Assembly: GCA_022845955.1 (NCBI GenBank)
Contig: AP025576.1
Span: 4,588,001-4,652,000 of the forward strand
Source: Lachnospiraceae bacterium
GTDB lineage: Bacteria > Bacillota > Clostridia > Lachnospirales > Lachnospiraceae
Reading direction: 5' to 3'
Length of the DNA stretch: 64,000 nucleotides
Part shown: positions 44,657-53,779 of the stretch, piece by piece
How positions within the stretch are numbered: the stretch's first letter is position 1
Layout: each line of letters opens with the position of its first letter
The notes under the pieces: generated by a model
The model's input: the letters and a program-made list of their open reading frames with translations, nothing else
Told to the model about the DNA's origin: nothing
Database searches by the model: none
Program-made: the position numbers and the translations under genes

Positions 44657-46066
44657 TTATTTACCGCTGTCCTTCAGGGCGCGGCGTTCTTTGAGTTCTT
44701 CCATAATCTGTGCATGCCTTTCCTCCGTCAGGCTGTAGAAGAACATGGGGATCGCCCCGATCATCATGACAATACCCGGAAGGAATGATACGACAAAGTG
44801 GAACGCGCCCATAGTCTGTGCAGACTGTGCCACATTGGGCACATAGCCGGTCATGGTCAGAACCGCTGCTACTGCAACGCCTACCAGTGCGGAAGCCACT
44901 TTCGTAATCAGGGTACGGGTGGATGTGATCACGCCTTCATTTCTCTGTCCGGTCATCCATTCCCCGTATTCAATGGTATCCGCCGTCATGGAGCTGATTA
45001 CCACAAAGGATGCCCCCACGCAGAGAATCTGCAGCGCTCCCATCAGAAGCACGAGAGGGATATTTCCGTAACCTACCAGCCAGAATACAGCGCTGATCAA
45101 CAGGTTGGCGATCATCAGTCCCAGAAGGGTCTTTTTCTTTCCCACCAATTTGGTCAGGAAAGGTGCCGCAGCGGTTCCCACCAGAATACTCGGGAGCGTA
45201 ATCAGACTCATGAGCGACATCAGTTTTACATCTCCCAGCGTATAGGTGGTGTAATAGTAATTCAATGTCATTTTCATGATAAATGCCAGATTGATGACAA
45301 GATTGGTGATCATGATACAGAACAGAGGCTTATTGGTAAACAGGGATTTAAAAGCCAATGCAAAGCTGAATTTTTCCGTAGGGGCCTGCACATGCTCGCG
45401 TACCAGGCCAAAGCAGGTCAGATACAGGCTGCAGCCGACCACCGCAAAGATAACCGCCGTCATGAAATAGGCATGGGCGCTGGCTGTTCCGCCGAAGGCT
45501 ACAAGCAGAATAGGGATGAGCATGTTGCCCACTGTGGTTGCCAGGTTGGTGCCCAGCGTCGCCGTCGTGAAAATCTTTGTCCGTTCCGCCGGATCATTCG
45601 TCATCGCCGCCGGCAGGCTCCAGTACGGAATGTCCACACTGGTAAAGGCCATGCCCATCAATATGTAAGTGATTGCCGCGTATACTATATTTCCCATTGT
45701 CCCGAAATTGGGGACGGTAAAGTTCAGAACCAGACAGGCCGCCACAACTGCCGGCATACGCAGAAGCCAGCAGCGGTAACGCCCGAACCTGCTTTTGGAT
45801 CGGTCTGCCATGATACCCATCATCGGGTCATTCACTGCATCCCAGATCCGTGCGAACAGGAAAATACCTGCCATAACGGCCGGATTCATTCCGAATACAT
45901 CCGTATAAAAAGCAGTGATAAAGCCGCTCCACAGCGCATAAACCGTATTCTGCCCCACACCGCCCAGCGCATGCCCCAGCACTTCCTTTCCGGATGCCAT
46001 GTTCTTATGCTTTCCCGGTTTGGCCGTTTCTGTACCATACTTGTTTTGGGTCATTGTTTCACTCAT
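44657..46066 (-). CDS. GPH-family sugar:cation symporter (MelB-like)
   Basis: A 469-residue transporter with about twelve transmembrane segments. It shows the glycoside-pentoside-hexuronide family hallmarks: IWDAVNDPMMGIMADRS at about 71-87 with the conserved aspartates, followed by KSRFGRYRCWLL. AGAGAGG lies before the ATG. It sits between the GH4 and GH2 genes and should import the disaccharide or glycoside that they cleave; it is the only non-ABC sugar importer in the window. Confidence 0.92.
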   Translation of the reverse strand: MSETMTQNKYGTETAKPGKHKNMASGKEVLGHALGGVGQNTVYALWSGFITAFYTDVFGMNPAVMAGIFLFARIWDAVNDPMMGIMADRSKSRFGRYRCWLLRMPAVVAACLVLNFTVPNFGTMGNIVYAAITYILMGMAFTSVDIPYWSLPAAMTNDPAERTKIFTTATLGTNLATTVGNMLIPILLVAFGGTASAHAYFMTAVIFAVVGCSLYLTCFGLVREHVQAPTEKFSFALAFKSLFTNKPLFCIMITNLVINLAFIMKMTLNYYYTTYTLGDVKLMSLMSLITLPSILVGTAAAPFLTKLVGKKKTLLGLMIANLLISAVFWLVGYGNIPLVLLMGALQILCVGASFVVISSMTADTIEYGEWMTGQRNEGVITSTRTLITKVASALVGVAVAAVLTMTGYVPNVAQSAQTMGAFHFVVSFLPGIVMMIGAIPMFFYSLTEERHAQIMEELKERRALKDSGK

Positions 46067-46133
46067 AAGATATACCTCTCTTTTTTGTTTACTGCCGGCA
46101 GGCGCTGTCCGGCTTCCCCGCCTGCCATACCGT

Positions 46134-47507
46134 TTACTTGAATTCCGGAAGCCAGCTGCCGTGGGCTTCGATCAAATCATCCACGAGACTATGTATTTCA
46201 TCGATGGTAAGCTCCGCCGCCGTGTGGGGATCCAACAGCGCCGCCTGATAGATACACTCCTTTTTTCCGGTGAGCGCCGCGTCCACCGTCAGCTGCTGCA
46301 TTCCGATGTTGCTCATATTGAGGGCTGCTAGCTGGTGCGGCAGATTTCCCACATGACAGGGCTGTATGCCCCCCTGTCCCGCCACACAGGTCACTTCCAC
46401 ACAGCAGTCATTCGGCAGATTTTCAATCAGCCCGTCATTTCTTACATTTCCTGCAAAAGAAAACGGTTTTCCCGTTTCCAGCGCCTCCAGAATATAGGAA
46501 GGGTATTCGTGGGTGCGCACATGGGTCAGCTTTTCATCCCCTACCAGCTGCTTTTTCAGCTGCTTCCAATGTTCTATCTGGATCCGGCAGCGGCGCGGAT
46601 ACTCATCCAGCGGGATCTGGTATTTTTCAATCAGCTCCGGATGGTTTTTCCGGATGAAATATGGCATGAATTCCGCATTATGTTCGCTGGATTCCGTGAC
46701 ATAACAGCCAAACTGCTTCATGATCTCAAAACGGACGAGATCATCATGCTTTTCGGGGGTAAATTCATATTCCGGATACAAAAGCTGCGGATAATCCTTC
46801 AGCATTTCCCTGGTATAGGGTTTATATACAGGACCCTTTTCTGCACGCCTTTTGATTTCCGGGTAATAATCCTCCCCATTTCTGGTAATTTCCAGAAGCC
46901 AGGCCATGTGGTTGATGCCTGCTATCCGGTATTTCACATGATCCTGGGGCAGGCCCAGCCGGTAAAGCAGCTGCGGCACACATACCTGAACAGAGTGGCA
47001 GATTCCCACCGTACGGATGGAGGATGCCCGGAGCATGGCCAGAGTGAGCATAGCCATGGGATTGGTATAGTTTAAAAACAAGGCATCCGGGCAAACCTTT
47101 TCCATATCCTTCACAAAATCCAGCATCACAGGAATCGTGCGGAGCGCCCTGAAAATCCCCCCGATTCCTACGGTATCCCCAATCGTCTGCCGCAGGCCGT
47201 ATTTTTTCGGTATTTCAAAATCCGTTACCGTACAGGGTTCATATCCGCCGACCTGGATCGCGTTGATGACATACCTGGCTCCCCGCAGCGCCTCGCAGCG
47301 ATCCCTGTATTTCACAATCCTTGCTTTCTGTCCGTTGGAGTTTTTATTGATATTGGAGAGCATCAGGTACGATTCCTCCAGACGCTCCGGATCAATATCA
47401 TACAGCGCATACTCAAACTCCCGCAAAGGCTCCGTCAGCATACAATCACCCAGCACATTTTTGGCAAACACGGTACTTCCCGCTCCCAAAAAAGTTATTT
47501 TGTCCAT
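46134..47507 (-). CDS. melA: GH4-family NAD/Mn-dependent glycosidase (alpha-galactosidase type)
   Basis: A 457-residue enzyme. Rossmann start KITFLGAGSTVFAKNV, NYTNPMAM, metal-site cysteine C170 in GICHSVQ and N200-H201 in AGINHMAW are GH4 features. The Cys-His-Ser variant is found in alpha-galactosidase/alpha-glucuronidase members rather than in 6-phospho-beta-glucosidases. It uses NAD and a divalent metal with a redox-elimination mechanism. AAGGAGG precedes the ATG. First gene of the operon with the symporter and GH2 enzyme. alpha-Galactosidase is the best guess; alpha-glucosidase or glucuronidase cannot be excluded. Confidence 0.85.
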   Translation of the reverse strand: MDKITFLGAGSTVFAKNVLGDCMLTEPLREFEYALYDIDPERLEESYLMLSNINKNSNGQKARIVKYRDRCEALRGARYVINAIQVGGYEPCTVTDFEIPKKYGLRQTIGDTVGIGGIFRALRTIPVMLDFVKDMEKVCPDALFLNYTNPMAMLTLAMLRASSIRTVGICHSVQVCVPQLLYRLGLPQDHVKYRIAGINHMAWLLEITRNGEDYYPEIKRRAEKGPVYKPYTREMLKDYPQLLYPEYEFTPEKHDDLVRFEIMKQFGCYVTESSEHNAEFMPYFIRKNHPELIEKYQIPLDEYPRRCRIQIEHWKQLKKQLVGDEKLTHVRTHEYPSYILEALETGKPFSFAGNVRNDGLIENLPNDCCVEVTCVAGQGGIQPCHVGNLPHQLAALNMSNIGMQQLTVDAALTGKKECIYQAALLDPHTAAELTIDEIHSLVDDLIEAHGSWLPEFK

Positions 47508-47601
47508 TCTCTCCTCCTTCTCCCACTATTTGTTTTATCTAATCTGTACATTAAATATAGCATTCCAACGGTGCTTTTTCAGTAACATGAACAGATAGGC
47601 A

Positions 47602-47653
47602 AAAACAGAGTGGTTACCGATTCAGACTTTCTGAACGGTATCCACTCTGTTTT
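47602..47653. terminator. Hairpin terminator of the AraC gene
   Basis: AAAACAGAGTGG (47602-47613 region) pairs with CCACTCTGTTTT (47642-47653), and TTCAGA/TCTGAA pair inside. It lies about 20 bases past the AraC stop; A/T tails on both sides make it usable in either direction. Confidence 0.8.
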
Positions 47654-47671
47654 CTAATTTGGAATCTATAC

Positions 47672-48718
47672 TCATTCTTCCTTCCGGTATGCACCGGGCA
47701 GCATGCCGTACTTTTCCGTGAACATCCTGTTAAAATGACCTTTATTGGAAAAGCCCAGCTCCCGTATGATGCCATTGACGCTTTTATCCGTATTTTTCAG
47801 CTGCTCTGCCGCCCTCTGCAGCCGTATCTGCCGCAGGTTAGCGGAATAGTTTTCCCCGGTCATACGTACCAGGAAACGGTTCAGATAGTCCGGATTAAAG
47901 TGGAAAAAGGCGGCAAGAGCGGTCCTGTCCACGTCGGCAAGATGATCTTCCATATATTTCAATATTTCAGCCACCAGATTTTCTTCTATTTCACTGCGGC
48001 TCTGGTAGTGGCAGACATAGCTGTGATTTTCCACCAGCAACCCGAACAGACGGACCAGATATCCTTTTATCACCAGATGGTGCCCCGGGAGCTTTTTCTC
48101 ATCCTCTTCCATAATCTGCTCCAGAAGCGCCTGCACCGGCGCAAAATCTTTCCTGTCAAACAAGATATACTGCTGATCCGTGCGGCCGTACTGGTTTTCC
48201 ATAAACCCCGCAACCTCGGGATGCGGCGCAAAAAAACGCATCAGTTCCCCCTTCAGAAAGCCGGAGGATAACCCCATAAACAGAACCCGATCCCCCGTAT
48301 CGGATATTTCATCCCTGTGGATGACATTGGGATTGAGCATACATACCTCACCCGCCTTCATTTCATGGAGCACCCCGTTTATGGACTGTACATATTTTCC
48401 CCGGAGCACAAAAATGAGTTCCAGGTAGTCATGCCTGTGGTAAGGCATCTGGTAATGCTTCTCCCCGGGCGTCTGGGGGGACGGCGTCGCCGGATTCATA
48501 AAAAAATCTCTTTTTATCGTATTGATATTCTGTTCCGGCAGCATTCCCCGCAAAAAACCCGTTCCGCCATAGCTCTGTACAATATCCACCCGCGATAGAT
48601 ACGCAGAATTTCTGATCAGCCGCTCCAGCCTTTCTTTATCCTCCGGCGCCGCCGTACGATATTCCCTTACCAGCTGCCCCAGTTCCACTGCCGGGGCAAA
48701 CCAGGTTTCCATATCCAT
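47672..48718 (-). CDS. AraC-family transcriptional regulator with cupin-type sensor domain
   Basis: A 348-residue cytosolic regulator. The N-terminal half has a cupin-like sugar-binding fold (PYHRHDYLELIFVLRG at about 93-108; HEMKAGEVCMLNPNVIH), and the C-terminal AraC domain carries VNGIIRELGFSNKGHFNRMF and TEKYGMLPGAYRKEE. AAAGGAG lies 6 bases before the ATG. It is upstream of and co-directional with the GH4/symporter/GH2 operon, separated by a terminator, and likely activates it in response to the sugar. Confidence 0.9.
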   Translation of the reverse strand: MDMETWFAPAVELGQLVREYRTAAPEDKERLERLIRNSAYLSRVDIVQSYGGTGFLRGMLPEQNINTIKRDFFMNPATPSPQTPGEKHYQMPYHRHDYLELIFVLRGKYVQSINGVLHEMKAGEVCMLNPNVIHRDEISDTGDRVLFMGLSSGFLKGELMRFFAPHPEVAGFMENQYGRTDQQYILFDRKDFAPVQALLEQIMEEDEKKLPGHHLVIKGYLVRLFGLLVENHSYVCHYQSRSEIEENLVAEILKYMEDHLADVDRTALAAFFHFNPDYLNRFLVRMTGENYSANLRQIRLQRAAEQLKNTDKSVNGIIRELGFSNKGHFNRMFTEKYGMLPGAYRKEE

Positions 48719-48921
48719 AAACTGCTCCTTTCACGTCCGGGTACCGATTTCCGCCACGCCCGGACTATAACCGCCGGCCTTCCTTAAGCGGAGCCGGCGT
48801 CACGGACACAGAAGCGTCCTGTAACACAAAATGCCCTGGAACGGAAGGGCCCTATAACTTGCAAACCCCCCTGTACCATGATATCATAAGGATACTTATG
48901 AAAACAGAGGTTATATAATTT

Positions 48922-49596
48922 ATGCGCATTTACAGAATCAGGGATGATATCCTTTTTTGCCTTGTAATCGCTTTTTTGGCCTCCTGGGGAGCAGGCAGAC
49001 TGGCCGGGCGGGCTGCTGCACTGGCCTATGACAGCTATGCGGAAAGACATCAGATACCGGACGGTGAAATAGGCGGCAGGGCCGATGAAGATTTCTTCCG
49101 GGCACAAAGCGTGGACGATATTCTTTCCCACGAAAGGTTCACCCTCGTCTATGATATCATGACGCTCTACGATTATGGAACCGGCTTTTATGAAGATTCC
49201 CCCCTGTACTGTCTGAAACTGCCGTCCGGGGAATATGTTGCCGCCTCTATCTATATTGACTCCGCAGTAAAACTGGAGGATTTCCCGATTCTGGGAGGCG
49301 AGTATCTGCTGCCTGTTGGTACGGCTGTTTATGCCGATTTGGCGCAGGATAAAGACTTTATGGCGCAGATAGAAAGCAGGCAGCCGCTGACTGGTACCGA
49401 CTTTTATATTGATATGTCAGGGAACAGTCCTGTAAAGGAAGAAGAGGATTTCACAAAGCCTGCTGTTTCCGCTGCGCAAGCTATTACCGGAGTTGCCGCT
49501 TTTTCACTTTTCCATATGGCCGGGGCAAGGCTTGGTGTATTTCCCTCTTTTTTTATGCCCGGAAACGGAAAGAAAAAAAAATCAGAATGGGAGTAA
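48922..49596 (+). CDS. Uncharacterised membrane protein, first gene of three-gene operon
   Basis: A 224-residue protein with an N-terminal transmembrane helix at about 9-30, a polar middle of about 140 residues that looks extracellular and beta-rich (YCLKLPSGEYVAASIYID; YLLPVGTAVYADLA), and a second hydrophobic segment at about 187-210 before a lysine-rich tail GNGKKKKSE. I do not recognise the family. AGAGG lies 11 bases before the ATG, close to an AT-rich stretch. The next gene starts 8 bases later. Confidence 0.65.
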   Translation: MRIYRIRDDILFCLVIAFLASWGAGRLAGRAAALAYDSYAERHQIPDGEIGGRADEDFFRAQSVDDILSHERFTLVYDIMTLYDYGTGFYEDSPLYCLKLPSGEYVAASIYIDSAVKLEDFPILGGEYLLPVGTAVYADLAQDKDFMAQIESRQPLTGTDFYIDMSGNSPVKEEEDFTKPAVSAAQAITGVAAFSLFHMAGARLGVFPSFFMPGNGKKKKSEWE

Positions 49597-49603
49597 AAAA
49601 CGT

Positions 49604-50206
49604 ATGCTCACTGATAGCACTGTTAAAAAAACCGATACGAAATATGTACTGCTGATCGTTTCCATAATTTTGGCACCAATTGCCGTTCTGGCCGCCTGCA
49701 TGGTGATAAGTTTTACTGTTGAACTTCCTGACAGCATCTTGATTCCCTTAATTTTCGGCCCCTTCCTTTTTGGCTTTTTGCTATATCTCCTTTCCTGGAA
49801 GCGTATTAAGAAGCGTAATCTGGCGAAAACCGGGGAACAGCTGTCAGAGCTTGAAAAATCAGGTTTTGTTACAAATATTACCTTTAACGGTTCCTGTAAA
49901 GTAATGGTCGATACCACCCAACGTTTGATAGCATTACAGTTTGGCTTGAATCCCTCCTGTTGTTTTGTGCTGCCCGCGGACCGGATTACAAAAGCGTGGG
50001 TAAACGACGGGAAAAAAGGACGGTGGTTCCTGGAGGGAAGCCGTGAGGTAAGCTTCCTGTTCCTGGTGGACGGTGTCAAGGTAAAGGTACCTACTTTCTT
50101 TTCCAATCAGCGTTATGCGATGAATAGCAAAGAGATTCTGACAGGCATTTCCAAGGCCGACGTCATGGTCGGACTGCTGAACAAAGTCAGGGGGCAGGTA
50201 CAGTGA
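49604..50206 (+). CDS. Uncharacterised membrane protein with two N-terminal helices
   Basis: A 200-residue protein from the ATG at 49604 (GGGAG 9 bases upstream; an earlier in-frame ATG at 49493 lies inside the previous gene). Two transmembrane segments (about 15-37 and 45-63) are followed by a basic stretch KRIKKRNLAK and a soluble domain of about 125 residues with a beta-rich pattern (VMVDTTQRLIALQFG; VSFLFLVDGVKVKVP), reminiscent of PH-like or YcxB-type cytoplasmic domains. No family is certain. Confidence 0.65.
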   Translation: MLTDSTVKKTDTKYVLLIVSIILAPIAVLAACMVISFTVELPDSILIPLIFGPFLFGFLLYLLSWKRIKKRNLAKTGEQLSELEKSGFVTNITFNGSCKVMVDTTQRLIALQFGLNPSCCFVLPADRITKAWVNDGKKGRWFLEGSREVSFLFLVDGVKVKVPTFFSNQRYAMNSKEILTGISKADVMVGLLNKVRGQVQ

Positions 50207-50207
50207 A

Positions 50208-50552
50208 ATGAGTTTTTTACAACAAATACAGGCCCGTTTCCGCCCTGATTCCTGCAGCAGCTGCCGATGTCCGATGGAAATGGTGAAAAAACAGCTGTAT
50301 GCCATGCCGGGAATGAGCGTCGGGCATTTTGCCCCTATGGAGGATGCCGGCTATTTCAAAAAAGCCCTGGTACCAGTAGCGAAGAAAGCAGATATTCCCA
50401 CAGGTATTTACGCCTGCGGCATCCAGCATTACAGATGTCCCCGGTGCGGACGTACCGTCACAAAGCTGACAACGTTTCTTCCCGTCCGGGATCAGGAGAT
50501 GGTCGAACAGATTCTTTATTTTAAGAAGGGGGAAATGGATGATTTCCCGTAA
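50208..50552 (+). CDS. Small CxxC zinc-ribbon-like protein
   Basis: A 114-residue protein with two paired-cysteine knuckles about 60 residues apart: CSSCRC near 14-19 and YRCPRCGRT near 76-84. Such spacing suits a structural zinc site. The rest is without a recognised domain. It begins one base after the stop of the preceding gene and probably completes a three-gene operon with the two membrane proteins. Confidence 0.65.
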   Translation: MSFLQQIQARFRPDSCSSCRCPMEMVKKQLYAMPGMSVGHFAPMEDAGYFKKALVPVAKKADIPTGIYACGIQHYRCPRCGRTVTKLTTFLPVRDQEMVEQILYFKKGEMDDFP

Positions 50553-50604
50553 TGCTTACGACTTGCCTGAACGGATACCTTTACACGACTGCAGAATCAT
50601 ATTG

Positions 50605-50926
50605 ATGCAGATATTGTCTGACGACCGGCTTCACATTTGAAAACAGACAGATTACTGAATATCTGGGTCTTGTGTCCGGGGAAACGGTAATCGGAACCGG
50701 TTTTATATCGGATTTTAAAGCCAGTTTCTCGGATTTATTCGGAACGGATTCAAAAGCATATTCAGACCGGCTCAAAGATGCAAAACAGACCGCATTATAT
50801 GACATGATAACGGATTCCATCAACAGAGGAGGAAATGCCATTATTGGCATTTCATACAGTTATGTGGCTTTTACCGGAAATATGATCGGTATATCTGTTA
50901 ATGGTACCTCAGTTAAAATCAAATAA
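50605..50926 (+). pseudogene. YbjQ/UPF0145-family gene with N-terminal frameshift
   Basis: The reading frame from about 50623 on encodes TTGFTFENRQITEYLG followed by VSGETVIGTG and, near the end, GGNAIIGISYSYV, a clear YbjQ/UPF0145 (heavy-metal-binding-like) protein of about 106 residues. The only nearby ATG, at 50605, is in another frame and runs into a stop after 11 codons; the true frame has a TGA just upstream and no good start. A single-base indel around 50610-50620 explains this. The first usable in-frame start would be the GTG at 50672, lacking a ribosome site. Confidence 0.65.
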
Positions 50927-50949
50927 ACAGGGGGCTAAAGCTCCCTGTT
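50926..50949. terminator. Hairpin between the YbjQ remnant and recA
   Basis: AACAGGGGGC (50926-50935) pairs with GCTCCCTGTT (50940-50949), with one mismatch. On the minus strand it is followed by TATTT, so it probably ends the recA transcript; it can also serve the plus strand. Confidence 0.65.
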
Positions 50950-50979
50950 AAAAAGGTATGTTCCCTTGTCCGTGCTCTC

Positions 50980-51990
50980 CTACAGGGTAACCGCATCCGG
51001 CTTCAGCTGGTAATACTCCCTCACCTTCCGCTCTACTTCCGCCATGGTTTCCGGATGCTCCTTCAGGAATACCCTGGCGGCATCACGTCCCTGGGCGATG
51101 CGGCGGCCCTGATAGGAATACCAGGAACCGCTTTTTTCCACCACAGCAACAGCCGCCGCCAAATCCAGGATATCCCCTTCCCGGGAAATGCCCGTGCCGT
51201 ATAGAATGTCGAATTCCGCTTCCTTAAAAGGCGGGGCCACTTTATTTTTTACCACCCTGACACGGGTTCTGTTCCCAATTCTTTCTCCGCCGCTTTTAAT
51301 CATATCAATCCGCCGGACATCCAAACGGACGGACGCATAAAATTTCAGGGCACGTCCTCCGGTGGTCGTTTCAGGATTGCCGAACAGGATGCCTATTTTT
51401 TCCCTCAGCTGGTTAATAAAAACCACAATGCACCGGGATTTGCTCACCACAGGGGTCAGCTTGCGAAGCGCCTGGGACATGAGCCTGGCCTGAAGCCCGA
51501 TATGGCTGTCCCCCATTTCCCCGTCGATTTCCGCTTTGGGCACCAGGGCCGCCACCGAATCAATGATGATGATATCAATCACCCCGGAACGCACCAGCAT
51601 TTCCGCGATTTCCAGTGCCTGTTCCCCCGTATCGGGCTGGGAAATGTAAAGCGCATCAATATCCACGCCGATACCTGCGGCATATTTGGGATCCAGTGCA
51701 TGCTCCGCATCAATGAATGCCGCAATACCGCCTCTTTTCTGGATTTCTGCCGCCATATGCAGGGATACCGTGGTTTTTCCGCTGGACTCCGGCCCGTAGA
51801 TTTCCACTACCCTGCCCCGGGGTATGCCTCCAAGCCCCAGCGCGATATCCAGGCTCAACGCCCCGGTGGGAACCGCTTCCACCTCTCCGAAGGCGGATGC
51901 ATCTCCCAGCCGCATGACCGCTCCCCGGCCGAAATCCTTTTCAATCTGCATGACCGCCGCATCCAGTGCTTTTTTCTTATCTTCATTCAT
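50980..51990 (-). CDS. recA: Recombinase RecA
   Basis: A 336-residue RecA: Walker A GPESSGKT at 66-73, IDAEHALDP, DTGEQALEI, Walker B IIIIDSVAALVPKAE, loop L1 region GDSHIGLQARLMSQALRKL, NQLREKIG, and loop L2 FGNPETTTGGRALKFY. It directs strand exchange and triggers LexA self-cleavage. It is slightly short because the usual acidic C-terminal tail is missing. AGGT precedes the ATG weakly. I did not find a Gram-positive SOS box (GAAC-N4-GTTC) in the gap before it. Confidence 0.97.
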   Translation of the reverse strand: MNEDKKKALDAAVMQIEKDFGRGAVMRLGDASAFGEVEAVPTGALSLDIALGLGGIPRGRVVEIYGPESSGKTTVSLHMAAEIQKRGGIAAFIDAEHALDPKYAAGIGVDIDALYISQPDTGEQALEIAEMLVRSGVIDIIIIDSVAALVPKAEIDGEMGDSHIGLQARLMSQALRKLTPVVSKSRCIVVFINQLREKIGILFGNPETTTGGRALKFYASVRLDVRRIDMIKSGGERIGNRTRVRVVKNKVAPPFKEAEFDILYGTGISREGDILDLAAAVAVVEKSGSWYSYQGRRIAQGRDAARVFLKEHPETMAEVERKVREYYQLKPDAVTL

Positions 51991-52211
51991 ACGCTTTTAC
52001 CTGTCCTGACGTTTTCTTTTCATTGTAGCAGTTCAGCGGTCGTTTCGTAAGCGTTTTCTTATAGTTTGATGATAAAGTTTAGTTGTTTTGTCGTATAAGA
52101 CATCCTTTTTATTTGTGCACTTTTTCCAGCGGATTTTATCCTTGCAGCCCTTTTCCTGCCGGCTCATATTCCGTCTCTTTCCCACATAACAATAAAGAGG
52201 AGGTAAATGAT

Positions 52212-52682
52212 ATGCAGGAAAAACTGAAAAATCTGTTGCTTTGTATTGCTATACCGGTTCTTACCGGCAGCCTGTCCGGTTTTCTGACACGAGGGAGCAT
52301 GCAGGTATTCCGGCAGCTGAACAAACCGCCCTTAAGCCCGCCGGGAGCCGTATTTCCCATTGTATGGACCATACTGTATATCCTGATGGGTATCGCTTCC
52401 TATCTGGTATTCTCCTCCGGAGCCGGACAGGGTGATATCCGGAATGCGCTCTCCGTTTATGGGCTGCAGCTGGCGGTGAATTTTTTCTGGCCGCTGTTTT
52501 TCTTTAATCTGGGCTGGTATTTCTTCTCTTTCGTATGGCTTGTGCTGCTTTGGCTCCTTATCCTTATCACAATCCGCCTGTTTTACCATATCTCCAGGCC
52601 GGCGGCGTATCTGTTGCTGCCGTATTTGCTCTGGGTTACCTTTGCAGGGTACCTGAATCTCGGCATTGCCATCCTGAATTAA
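52212..52682 (+). CDS. TspO/MBR-family tryptophan-rich membrane protein
   Basis: A 156-residue protein with five transmembrane helices and TspO signatures: LNKPPLSPPGAVFPIVWTILY at about 36-56, LQLAVNFFWPLFFF at about 90-103, and W-V-T-F-A-G-Y-LN near the end. Bacterial TspO binds porphyrins and affects stress responses. AGGAGG precedes the ATG at 52212; the frame is open to 52083. Divergent from recA. Confidence 0.92.
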   Translation: MQEKLKNLLLCIAIPVLTGSLSGFLTRGSMQVFRQLNKPPLSPPGAVFPIVWTILYILMGIASYLVFSSGAGQGDIRNALSVYGLQLAVNFFWPLFFFNLGWYFFSFVWLVLLWLLILITIRLFYHISRPAAYLLLPYLLWVTFAGYLNLGIAILN

Positions 52683-52798
52683 AAAGGAAGGAAGAAGCAG
52701 GTGCCAGTTCTTCTTCTCCGTATCCGGATGTTACCGTCTATGGCAGACATAAATACGGCTTTCAGCACATATCCTGTAAGAAAAACCGGATATCTGAT

Positions 52799-53617
52799 AT
52801 GAAAAATGGAGAAAAAATCAAAGGACTGGCCGGACTGCTCTTTCTTTTTGTCCTGGCTTTTCTGGCAGGCCGCTTCCTGGCCCAGGCTGTGGATGCCTTT
52901 AGCACATCGGCAGTCCTTCCGGCAGAAGGGAACTGGGGGCTGAGCTTCCGGGACGAAGGAAAGCCGCCTGTTGCTAACGCCACCTTCGAGGAGCTGGCAA
53001 AATACAACGCCTTTTACGCGGAAAACACACAGGAAAAGGTGCTCTATCTCACTTTTGACTGCGGCTTCGAAAACGGGAATACCCCTGCCATTCTGGATGC
53101 GCTGAAAAAGCACAATGTAAAAGCAACCTTTTTTATTGTAGGGAATTATCTGGAAACCAGTCCGGATCTCGTAAGGCGCATGCTGGACGAAGGACATATC
53201 GTAGGGAATCACAGCTATCACCATCCTGACATGTCACAGATGGGAAAAGATGACTTTACAAAGGAACTGGGAGAACTGGAAACGCTGTACGAACAGACCT
53301 TCGGCCAGCCTATGCAGAAGTTTTACAGGCCTCCCCAAGGGAAATACAGTGAGAATAATCTGCAGATCGCCAAGGATTTGGGGTATCAAACCTTTTTCTG
53401 GAGCCTGGCTTATGTGGACTGGGACCAGAACCAGCAGCCTACCCACGAAGAAGCTTTTAACAAGCTCCTCAAGAGGGTACATCCCGGCGCTATCATACTG
53501 TTACATAATACCTCAAAAACCAATGGGGAAATCCTGGATGAACTTCTTACCAAATGGGAAGAAATGGGCTACAGCTTCCGTTCTCTGACAGAGCTTCCGG
53601 GGGTTGGAACCAGCTGA
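52799..53617 (+). CDS. pdaA: PdaA-like polysaccharide deacetylase (muramic delta-lactam biosynthesis type)
   Basis: A 272-residue NodB-domain enzyme with an N-terminal membrane anchor or signal (about 8-30). Motif 1 TFDCGFENGN has the metal/catalytic aspartate D87, motif 2 is HSYHHPDM with H138 and H142, motif 3 FYRPPQGKY, and late GAIILLHN gives the catalytic-site histidine. The TFDCG form with following NGN is characteristic of PdaA, which deacetylates N-acetylmuramate residues for spore cortex. The ribosome site before the ATG is weak, which is a caution for the start. Confidence 0.87.
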   Translation: MKNGEKIKGLAGLLFLFVLAFLAGRFLAQAVDAFSTSAVLPAEGNWGLSFRDEGKPPVANATFEELAKYNAFYAENTQEKVLYLTFDCGFENGNTPAILDALKKHNVKATFFIVGNYLETSPDLVRRMLDEGHIVGNHSYHHPDMSQMGKDDFTKELGELETLYEQTFGQPMQKFYRPPQGKYSENNLQIAKDLGYQTFFWSLAYVDWDQNQQPTHEEAFNKLLKRVHPGAIILLHNTSKTNGEILDELLTKWEEMGYSFRSLTELPGVGTS

Positions 53618-53779
53618 CGCGCACTTACTGTCCTGCTGCCGATGAAAGCACAAACCCTCCGTAAGGGGAATGGTAACTCCCATCTTCCGGTGTGGGATTC
53701 CGATATTCGGAAGCGGCTTTCTTCGGCGCTTTCGAATCCACTTTCACGTTTCACACTTTTTCCTTACTTTTTTCTCAGT

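Noticed and set aside
44798..46141. Plus-strand open frame of 447 codons
   Set aside because: Antisense to the GPH symporter, with Cys/His/Gln-rich composition typical of a shadow of a membrane-protein gene.
48729..48765. GTCCGGG/CCCGGAC pairing upstream of the AraC gene at 48718
   Set aside because: Only seven pairs with a long loop and no T-run; left unassigned.
52047..52060. cre-like sequence CGTAAGCGTTTTCT upstream of recA and tspO
   Set aside because: It deviates from the CcpA consensus at both ends and neither neighbour is a carbon-catabolic gene; likely chance.
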